7,446 bases of DNA. Origin: JBFKUL01 sp041635755 (GTDB lineage Bacteria > Pseudomonadota > Gammaproteobacteria > Burkholderiales > SG8-39). The DNA lies in the NCBI GenBank assembly GCA_041635755.1, contig JBFKUL010000142.1, positions 1 through 7,446 on the forward strand, given 5' to 3'. Each line of letters starts with the position of its first letter. Positions within the stretch are counted from its first letter, which is position 1. Positions 1 through 5,550 of this stretch are shown here, piece after piece. Position numbers and translations under genes: made by a program. Under the pieces are notes generated by a model that saw nothing but the letters and a program-made list of their open reading frames with translations, was not told the origin of the DNA and did not search any database.

Positions 1-104
1 AGCATGTCATGAAGCACGAGGGCGTCTGGATCACTCGGCGCCTGGACATCGCGCGGCACTGGATCAAGACACATCCCTATCCGGGGAAGGGTTTGAACGA
101 GTAG
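1..104 (+). CDS. C-terminal end of a probable polysaccharide deacetylase-family hydrolase (partial)
   Basis: Only the last 33 residues are in the window. The frame runs from base 3 to a TAG stop at 102-104 and reads HVMKHEGVWITRRLDIARHW, then a short Pro/Gly/Lys tail. The block with Glu-Gly-Val-Trp-Ile, then Arg-Arg and Asp-Ile-Ala-Arg-His-Trp, resembles the C-terminal end of bacterial polysaccharide-deacetylase-fold enzymes annotated as allantoinase (PuuE-like) or cyclic imide hydrolase, which are cytosolic metal-dependent amidohydrolases rather than cell-wall enzymes. The metal ligands and catalytic domain lie upstream, outside the window, so substrate cannot be judged. The gene converges on the TrpB-like gene across a 105-base gap, so the two are not in one operon. 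The family call rests on this short tail alone; that it is a real coding end is more secure than the product name. Confidence 0.6.
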   Translation, partial: HVMKHEGVWITRRLDIARHWIKTHPYPGKGLNE

Positions 105-162
105 CGCGCGCGATCCGTCCAGTGGGAACTCCCGCAGCAGGAAAGCGACTACCAAAGGCGCA

Positions 163-176
163 GGCGGCCGACCGCC
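163..176. repeat. Short GC inverted repeat between convergent genes
   Basis: GGCGG at 163-167 pairs with CCGCC at 172-176 around a four-base loop. The stem is perfect but only five base pairs, and such repeats arise easily by chance in DNA this GC-rich. It may cooperate with the neighbouring stem at 182-198. Confidence 0.3.
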
Positions 177-181
177 CGCGC

Positions 182-198
182 TTCAGCGAGGCGCTGAA
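182..198 (-). terminator. Possible transcription-ending hairpin downstream of the TrpB-like gene
   Basis: TTCAGCG at 182-188 and CGCTGAA at 192-198 form a perfect seven-base-pair stem with a three-base AGG loop. On the minus strand the stem begins about a dozen bases after the TAA stop of the TrpB-like gene. No T-run follows on either strand, so it could be a weak terminator, an RNA 3'-end stabiliser or chance. Confidence 0.35.
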
Positions 199-209
199 CG
201 GCGACGTCC

Positions 210-1577
210 TTACGCCGCCTTCACCGACGGCAGGCCTGCAAGCGCCATTGCGAGCTCGCTCTCGTCGTACTCCTGGTCGACGAGCTTGCCGCTGAAGTAG
301 TCCATGTAGGCCTGCATGTCGAAGTGGCCGTGGCCGCAGAGGTTGAACAGGATCACCTGCGACTTGCCTTCTTTCTTGCAGCGCAACGCCTCGTCGATGG
401 CCCCTTTCACCGCGTGGTTCGCCTCGGGGGCGGGAAGGATGCCCTCGGCACGCGCGAACTTGACGCCCGCGTCGAAGCATTCCTTCTGGTGATAGGCGCG
501 CGCCTCGAGCAGTCCCAGCTCCTTGCAATGCGACACCAGCGGCGACATGCCGTGGTAGCGCAGGCCCCCGGCGTGGAACCCGGGCGGCGTGAAGGTCGAG
601 CCGAGCGTGTGCATCTTGACGAGCGGCGTGAGGTGGCTCGTGTCGCCGAAGTCGTAGGCGTACTTGCCGCGCGTCAGGCTCGGGCAGGCCGAGGGCTCGA
701 TGGCGACGATGCGCCGCTTCTTGCCGCCGCGCAGTTGCGCGCCGAGGAACGGGAACACCAGGCCGGCGAAATTGGAGCCGCCGCCGGTGCAGCCCACCAG
801 CACGTCCGGATCGTCGCCCGCCATCTCGAGCTGCAGCATCGCTTCCTGGCCGACCACGGTCTGGTGCGTGAGCACGTGGTTGAGCACCGAACCGAGTGCG
901 TACTTGGTGTCGTCGTTGGTCGCGGCGACTTCGACCGCCTCCGAGATCGCGATGCCGAGGCTGCCCGGGTGGTCCTTGTTCTGCTTGAGGATCGCCTTGC
1001 CCGAGTTGGTCTGATCCGATGGCGAGGCGATGCACGTCGCGCCGTAGGTCTCCATCAGCGCGCGGCGGTAGGGCTTCTGGTTGTACGACACGCGCACCAT
1101 GAACACCTTGATCTCGATGCCGAAGAGCGCACCGGCGAAGGCGAGCGACGAGCCCCACTGGCCGGCGCCGGTCTCGGTGGTGATCTTCTTGATGCCGGCT
1201 TCCTTGTTGTAGAACGCCTGCGCCACCGCGGTATTCGGCTTGTGGCTGCCCGCCGGCGAGACGCCTTCGTACTTGTAGTAGATCTTCGCCGGGGTCTGCA
1301 GCGCCTTCTCCAGGCGCCGCGCTCGAAAGAGCGGCGAGGGGCGCCACTGCCGGTAGATATCGCGCACCGGTCCCGGAATCTCGATCTCGCGCTCGGCGCT
1401 GACTTCCTGCGCGATCAGCGCCATCGGAAAGAGCGGCGCCAGGTCGTCCGGCCCGACAGGCTTCATGGTGCCCGGATGCAGCACCGGCGGCGGCGGCGAG
1501 GGCAGGTCCGCCATCAGGTTGTACCAGTGCTTCGGAATGCGCGATTCATCCAGGACGTACTTGACGGTGTCGTTCAT
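210..1577 (-). CDS. trpB2: TrpB-like PLP-dependent enzyme (tryptophan synthase beta, TrpB2 type)
   Basis: Complete 455-residue cytosolic protein of the TrpB2 branch of fold-type II PLP enzymes. The family joins indole to serine (or an activated serine) to make tryptophan. The PLP lysine is expected at K113 in the GSHKPNTA motif. ETGAGQWG (135-142) carries the catalytic-type glutamate, GCTGGGSNF (262-270) is the phosphate-binding loop, and FNLCGHGHFD (411-420) is the C-terminal cofactor-ring motif. YYKYEGVSPAG (100-110) and NQKPYRRALMETYGA (166-180) are also typical of TrpB2. The N-terminal extension before the core and the length of about 450 fit TrpB2 rather than the roughly 400-residue TrpB1. 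The ATG at 1575-1577 has a strong GAGGGGG ribosome site. No trpA or other trp gene is in the window, so the enzyme may act alone, perhaps salvaging indole or making another beta-substituted amino acid. That role is inference; the family is secure. Confidence 0.93.
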   Translation of the reverse strand: MNDTVKYVLDESRIPKHWYNLMADLPSPPPPVLHPGTMKPVGPDDLAPLFPMALIAQEVSAEREIEIPGPVRDIYRQWRPSPLFRARRLEKALQTPAKIYYKYEGVSPAGSHKPNTAVAQAFYNKEAGIKKITTETGAGQWGSSLAFAGALFGIEIKVFMVRVSYNQKPYRRALMETYGATCIASPSDQTNSGKAILKQNKDHPGSLGIAISEAVEVAATNDDTKYALGSVLNHVLTHQTVVGQEAMLQLEMAGDDPDVLVGCTGGGSNFAGLVFPFLGAQLRGGKKRRIVAIEPSACPSLTRGKYAYDFGDTSHLTPLVKMHTLGSTFTPPGFHAGGLRYHGMSPLVSHCKELGLLEARAYHQKECFDAGVKFARAEGILPAPEANHAVKGAIDEALRCKKEGKSQVILFNLCGHGHFDMQAYMDYFSGKLVDQEYDESELAMALAGLPSVKAA

Positions 1578-1694
1578 GGTTTTTCCCCCTCGTTGGATGG
1601 ATGCATCGTAGCCCAGTGGAAGCCGGTAGAGTGCGCCGGCAAATTGATGGTGGTCAAGGTCGCGACGGATGCGGGTGCGACGTGCATGGGGTGA
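1578..1694 (-). other. Intergenic region between hyuB and the TrpB-like gene
   Basis: A 117-base gap between two genes on the same strand, longer than the hyuA-hyuB junction and therefore possibly carrying a promoter for the TrpB-like gene. On the minus strand a TACGAT hexamer (1605-1610) could serve as a -10 element, but I see no good -35 element at 16-18 bases from it. A TTGACC hexamer further upstream lacks a matching -10. I see no terminator with a T-run, so read-through from hyuB remains possible. Confidence 0.4.
1585..1591 (-). promoter_or_regulatory. Ribosome binding site of the TrpB-like gene
   Basis: The minus strand reads GAGGGGG seven bases before the ATG at 1575-1577. This purine run supports that start and suggests independent, efficient translation initiation. 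Confidence 0.7.
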
Positions 1695-3383
1695 TCAGCG
1701 CCGCGCGACCTTCGCTGCAGTGCGCTCAAGTCCGGGCCCGTAGTCGCGCTGCGCGCTTTCGCGGCTCACCTTGCCCTCGCGCACGTCGCGCGCCAGCGCC
1801 TCGGGATCGCGTTCGCGCGGGTCGCCATAGCCGCCGCCGCCCGCCGCGTCCATGACCACGACGTCCCCCGGCCGCAGCTGCGTCAGGCCGTAGGGATCGC
1901 CCGGCGCGCCGTTCACGAGGAACTGCGCGCGCGCGCCGGGCTGGCCGCCGAAAAGGCCTTCCGGCGGCAGGCGAAAGCGACCGGACTGGATCGCGAGCAT
2001 CACCGGTGGCAGGGGCGCGTGCTCGTCGTCGGGCACGCGAAACACCTCGCGCCGGCCGGGTGCGCCGCGCTGCCTGCCGGGGCCGCCCGAGTCGGGCAGC
2101 AGCTCGCGCCGCTCGACGATGAGCGGCGAGTCGCTCTCGAGGATCTCGACCGGAGTGTTGGCGCCGTTCGCGGGAAAGATGAAGCAGCCTTCGCCGTCAC
2201 GGCTCGCGCCGGCGCCCAGCCCGCCGCCGCGGATCAGGACCGTATGGAACGCCCGTCCGTCGTGGCGCCGTCCGTAGAACACCTGCATCGTTGCCGGCGT
2301 ACCGCCGCCCGCGGCGACGACGCGCCCGGGCAGCGCTCCCGCGAGCGCGCGGTAGACGATCTCGGTGAGGAAGTGCCCGATCTGCATGCGCGCGGCGACC
2401 GCGGCAGGCGGGCGGCAGTTGACCACCGTGCCTTCGGGCGCGACGAGTCGGATCGGCGCGGCGATGCCGTGGTTGTTCGGGATCTCCGGGTCGAAGATGC
2501 TTTTCACCGCCATGTGCACGTACGCGTAGGTGAAGTTGTAGACCACGTTGCCGCCCCAGCTCACCTGCGGCGAGGAGCCGCTCAGATCCACGGTGATGTC
2601 GCTGCCCGAGATCGTCACGGCGCAGCGGATGCGTACCTCGGGCGCGCCTTCTCCCTGTTCGATGACGCCTTCGGCGCGATAGGTGCCAGGCGGCGCCTTG
2701 GCGATCGAGGCGCGGATGCTGCGCTCGCTGCGCGCGATGATCTCGTCGGCGAGCTCGTCGAGGCTCTCGAGCCGGTATTCCTCCAGCATGCGCACGATCT
2801 GCGCGGCGCAGACGTGGTTGGCGGCAACCTGCGAGCGGATGTCGCCGGTCACCTGCTCGGGCGTGCGCACGTTGGCGCGGATCATGTCGAGCAGGCCCTG
2901 GTTGAGGCGGCCGGCGTCGTAGAGCTTGACGAGCGGAATGAACAAACCCTCCTCGAACACTTCGCGGTTGTCCGACGCGACGCGCCCGCCGATGTCGGAG
3001 TGGTGCAGGATGCAGGCCGTAAACGCGACCCGCCGCCCGTGCGAGAAGATCGGGCTCAGCACGCACACGTCGTTCAGGTGCCCGGCGAGCGCCCACGGGT
3101 CGTTGGTGATGTAGACGTCGCCCGGCTGGAACGAGCCCGGCGGCAGGGTTTCGACGATCTTCCGGATGCCGATCGCCATGGCGCCGGACTGGCCCGGCGT
3201 GGCGAGCGTACCCTGCGCCAGCTCCCGGCCGCGCGAGTCGGTGAACATGCAGGTGTAGTCGTGCGCGTCGCGCAGCAGGCTGGAGAACGCGGTGCGCGCC
3301 ACCGCCGCGTCGGACTCGTCGACGATGGCCACCAGCCGCCGCCAGAGGATCTCGAGCGTGATCGGGTCAAAGCGCTTCGGCAT
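1695..3383 (-). CDS. hyuB: Hydantoinase/oxoprolinase B-type subunit (HyuB)
   Basis: Complete 562-residue protein, a normal length for a free-standing HyuB subunit. With HyuA it forms ATP-dependent enzymes that open cyclic amides (N-methylhydantoin, 5-oxoproline, caprolactam) or carboxylate ketones; HyuB carries the substrate chemistry. Family motifs run in order: FSSLLRDAHDYTCMFTD (33-49), NDPWALAGHLNDV (94-106), HHSDIGG (127-133), DNREVFEEGLFIP (138-150), GDIRSQVAANH (180-190), DLSGSSPQ (266-273), PEGTVVNCRPPAAVAAR (316-332), NGANTPVEILESDSPL (405-420), LLPDSGGPGRQRG (428-440) and the C-terminal AGGGGYGDPRERDP (514-527). The His/Asp residues of the first three blocks are plausible metal ligands, by inference. 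The ATG at 3381-3383 is preceded by GGAG at seven bases and lies inside the 3' end of hyuA. The substrate is not identifiable from sequence; no extra small carboxylase subunit gene is adjacent. Confidence 0.92.
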   Translation of the reverse strand: MPKRFDPITLEILWRRLVAIVDESDAAVARTAFSSLLRDAHDYTCMFTDSRGRELAQGTLATPGQSGAMAIGIRKIVETLPPGSFQPGDVYITNDPWALAGHLNDVCVLSPIFSHGRRVAFTACILHHSDIGGRVASDNREVFEEGLFIPLVKLYDAGRLNQGLLDMIRANVRTPEQVTGDIRSQVAANHVCAAQIVRMLEEYRLESLDELADEIIARSERSIRASIAKAPPGTYRAEGVIEQGEGAPEVRIRCAVTISGSDITVDLSGSSPQVSWGGNVVYNFTYAYVHMAVKSIFDPEIPNNHGIAAPIRLVAPEGTVVNCRPPAAVAARMQIGHFLTEIVYRALAGALPGRVVAAGGGTPATMQVFYGRRHDGRAFHTVLIRGGGLGAGASRDGEGCFIFPANGANTPVEILESDSPLIVERRELLPDSGGPGRQRGAPGRREVFRVPDDEHAPLPPVMLAIQSGRFRLPPEGLFGGQPGARAQFLVNGAPGDPYGLTQLRPGDVVVMDAAGGGGYGDPRERDPEALARDVREGKVSRESAQRDYGPGLERTAAKVARR

Positions 3384-5463
3384 GGCCGCGCTCCGGGGGC
3401 AGGGTGATCCACAGGAAGCCGAATTCGTCCACGCGAGCGTGCGCGCCGTCGCCGACGATCACGGTCGACTCGCGCTCCTCGAAGATCGCCGGGCCGGGAA
3501 TCTCGGCGCCGGGCGCGAGCTTGTAGCGGTCGTAGACGGCGTGCGCGATGAATGCGCGCGCGGCGTCGCAGAACGCCTGGCGTTCGCCCTTGACGGCGTC
3601 GGCCACGCGTCCCTTGGCTGTGAGCTTCGGCAGCGTGAGCAGCTTCACCGGCAGGCTCGCACGCACGCAGAAGTTGACGAACTCGACCGGCGATTCGGGA
3701 TAGGTGCGGCCGTAGAGCCGCGCGTAGACCTCGTCGAAGCGCCGGCGCAGCGCCTGTGCATCGAGCCTGGCGAAATCGCCCTCCGGAACCGGGAGGTTCG
3801 TCTCCGAGCCCTGTCCGACGAAGCGCACTTCCACCGAGCGCGCGAAGCTGACCACGCCTTCGGCGCCGGCCTTGCGCAACGTGCGCTCGCCTTCGACCTC
3901 CAGATCGCGAAACAGCGCCTCGAGCCTGGCGAAGTCGGCGGTCGCAAAGGGCGCCTTGTGGCTGCGCACGAGGTCGAAAGCGCGCGGCGCAGTGAAGAAT
4001 CCAAGCGCCGATCCCACCCCGGCGTTGGGCGGCACAACCAGGCGCGGCGCGCCCAGCTTGCGCGCGAGGCCGTAGGCGTGCACTGGTCCGGCGCCGCCGA
4101 AGGCCACCACGGTGACGAGCTGCGGGTTGCCGCCGCGTTCGGCGATATGCGTTTTCGCGGCCGCGGCCATGGTCTCGTTGATCAGGTCGTGCACGCCCCA
4201 GACCGCGTCGATGAACGACACGCCGAGCGGCTTCGCCACGCGTTCCTCGATGCCGCGCCGCGCGGCCTCGGCATCGAGCGGCATCGTGCCGCCGAGAAAA
4301 TAGGCGGGATCGAGGTAGCCGAGCAGCAGGTCCGCATCGGTCACGGTCGGCTCGGTGCCGCCGCGCCGGTAACAGATCGGTCCGGGCTCGGCGCCCGCGC
4401 TCTCGGGGCCGACCTGCAGCGTGCCGAGCCGGCTTGCGCGCGCGATGCTGCCGCCGCCGGCGCCGATCTCCATCAGGTCCACCACCGGCACCTGGATAGT
4501 GAGGCCGCTGCCTTTCTGGAAGCGCTGCACGCGGCCGACCTCGAAGGTCGGCACCACGCCGGCGACGCCGTTCTGGATGAGACAGGACTTGGCGGTCGTG
4601 CCGCCCATGTCGAAGCAGAACATCTCCGGGCAGTCGAACAGGCGGCTGTAGTACTCCCCGGCGATCACGGCAGCGGTCGGGCCGGACTCGATGATGCGCA
4701 CCGGGAACTCGGCGGCGGTCTCGGCCGAGGTGACGCCGCCCGACGAAAGCATGATGAACAGGCGCCCGCGGAAGCCGAGCGACGCGAGACGCTCGCGCAG
4801 GTGCCGCAGGTAGGACTCGGTGAGCGGCTTGACGTAGGCGTTGGTCACCGTGGTGCTGGTGCGCTCGTACTCGCGGATCTGCGGCAGCACCTCGTAGGAG
4901 ATGGACACCGAAGCCTGCGGCAGCTCCTCGGCGATCAGGCGCTTGAGCGCCAGCTCGTGCGCCGGGTTCTCGAAGGAGTTGAGCAGGCACACGGCGACCG
5001 ACTCGACGCCGAGCCGCGCCGCCTCGCGCAGCGTCTCGCGCGCCTGCGCCTCGTCCAGCGGAGCGAGCACGCTGCCGTCGGCGCGCAGGCGCTCGCGCAC
5101 CTCGAAACGCCGCTCGCGCGGCACCAGCGGCTCGGGCATCTGCGCGAACGGGTCGTAGGCGGCGTAGCGGATCTCGCGTCCGAGCTCGAGCACGTCGCGA
5201 AACCCCTGCGTGGTGATGAGCCCGGTGCGCGCCCCCTTGCGCTCGATGATGGCGTTGATCACAAGCGTGGTGCCGTGCACCACTTCCTCCAGCCCCTCGA
5301 TGCAGCCGGGGACCTGGCGGGCGAGGGCGCGCACTCCGTCGTCGATCGCCTGCGACGGGTCGCGCGGGGTGGTCAGGCACTTGTGGGTATGCGTGCGCCC
5401 GGTCGCGTCTTCGAGCAGGACGAAATCGGTGAACGTGTCGCCGACGTCGATTCCGATGCGCAT
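3367..5463 (-). CDS. hyuA: Hydantoinase/oxoprolinase A-type subunit (HyuA), ATP-binding
   Basis: Complete 698-residue ATPase subunit of the actin/Hsp70-like fold that partners HyuB and supplies phosphorylation for ring opening or ketone activation. Motifs in order: DVGDTFTDF (6-14, nucleotide-binding turn), HGTTLVINAIIERKGA (63-78), RTSTTVTNAYV (201-211), MLSSGGVTS (238-246), ESGPTAAVIAG (259-269), FDMGGTTAK (284-292, second phosphate motif), GAGGGSIA (334-341), GPESAGAEPGPICY (352-365), AFGGAGPVHA (454-463) and the C-terminal FEERESTVIVG (661-671). Length matches the family. The first motif is normally DxGGTFTD, so Asp at residue 9 replaces Gly. The frame stays open far upstream, but the ATG at 5461-5463 is the right start because MRIGIDVG is the family N-terminus and AAGGAA lies ten bases before it. 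The stop overlaps the hyuB start by 17 bases, indicating one mRNA and translational coupling. Substrate is unknown. Confidence 0.93.
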   Translation of the reverse strand: MRIGIDVGDTFTDFVLLEDATGRTHTHKCLTTPRDPSQAIDDGVRALARQVPGCIEGLEEVVHGTTLVINAIIERKGARTGLITTQGFRDVLELGREIRYAAYDPFAQMPEPLVPRERRFEVRERLRADGSVLAPLDEAQARETLREAARLGVESVAVCLLNSFENPAHELALKRLIAEELPQASVSISYEVLPQIREYERTSTTVTNAYVKPLTESYLRHLRERLASLGFRGRLFIMLSSGGVTSAETAAEFPVRIIESGPTAAVIAGEYYSRLFDCPEMFCFDMGGTTAKSCLIQNGVAGVVPTFEVGRVQRFQKGSGLTIQVPVVDLMEIGAGGGSIARASRLGTLQVGPESAGAEPGPICYRRGGTEPTVTDADLLLGYLDPAYFLGGTMPLDAEAARRGIEERVAKPLGVSFIDAVWGVHDLINETMAAAAKTHIAERGGNPQLVTVVAFGGAGPVHAYGLARKLGAPRLVVPPNAGVGSALGFFTAPRAFDLVRSHKAPFATADFARLEALFRDLEVEGERTLRKAGAEGVVSFARSVEVRFVGQGSETNLPVPEGDFARLDAQALRRRFDEVYARLYGRTYPESPVEFVNFCVRASLPVKLLTLPKLTAKGRVADAVKGERQAFCDAARAFIAHAVYDRYKLAPGAEIPGPAIFEERESTVIVGDGAHARVDEFGFLWITLPPERGHAEAL
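3391..3394 (-). promoter_or_regulatory. Ribosome binding site of hyuB inside hyuA
   Basis: The minus strand reads GGAG seven bases before the hyuB ATG, within the last hyuA codons. It fixes the hyuB start and the 17-base gene overlap. Confidence 0.6.
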
Positions 5464-5467
5464 CCGG

Positions 5468-5495
5468 CTTGCGTTCCTTGTGTATACCGTATACT
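5468..5495 (+). promoter_or_regulatory. Candidate promoter for the dehydrogenase/hydratase gene
   Basis: TATACT at 5490-5495 matches the sigma70 -10 consensus at five of six bases. A weak -35 candidate (TTGCGT at 5469-5474, 15-base spacing, or CTTGCG one base earlier, 16-base spacing) lies upstream. The -10 lies within the heptamer tract, so a bound regulator would probably block it. Transcription would start near 5502, which leaves almost no leader for the ATG at 5506 and favours the ATG at 5551. Confidence 0.35.
5474..5479 (-). promoter_or_regulatory. Ribosome binding site of hyuA
   Basis: AAGGAA on the minus strand, ten bases before the hyuA ATG. It decides the start in a frame that is otherwise open for many codons upstream. 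Confidence 0.6.
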
Positions 5496-5502
5496 GTACA
5501 CG
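5482..5502. promoter_or_regulatory. Divergent operator: three GTATAC-like heptamers
   Basis: Three 7-base units lie head to tail: GTATACC (5482-5488), GTATACT (5489-5495) and GTACACG (5496-5502). The first two contain the self-complementary GTATAC, so GTATAC-C-GTATAC is also a perfect 13-base inverted repeat. The tract is AT-rich compared with its surroundings and sits between divergent genes, as expected of a regulator-binding site. Paired GT/AC half-sites recall operators of GntR-family regulators, but the regulator is not in the window and the family assignment is inference. Confidence 0.6.
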
Positions 5503-5550
5503 TAAATGGCCGGGTTCCGAAACCCCCTGCTTCAGACCCCTGCGCGGGCG

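Larger units (their letters stand above)
105..209. other. Convergent intergenic region
   Basis: This gap lies between two genes that end toward each other. I see no coding frame that looks real. It holds two short inverted repeats (163-176 and 182-198) that may help end transcription from one or both sides. Neither is followed by a T-run, so a classical intrinsic terminator is not evident. Confidence 0.6.

Noticed and set aside
163..198. Pair of inverted repeats as a strong bidirectional intrinsic terminator
   Set aside because: Stems are short (five and seven base pairs) and no T-run follows on either strand. Only a low-confidence terminator call is justified.
324..1694. A 456-codon plus-strand open frame opposite the TrpB-like gene
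   Set aside because: Composition is typical of antisense translation of GC-rich coding DNA, with no motif, while the minus strand encodes an intact TrpB2 enzyme.
1601..1855. Small 84-codon plus-strand open frame across the hyuB/TrpB-like gap
   Set aside because: Most of it lies antisense to the hyuB C-terminus and the peptide is Arg/Pro-rich; I see no ribosome site or domain.
3292..5505. A 737-codon plus-strand open frame opposite hyuA
   Set aside because: The protein is low-complexity Arg/Ala/Glu/His-rich with no recognisable domain, and lies opposite a strongly supported gene. It is a GC shadow frame.
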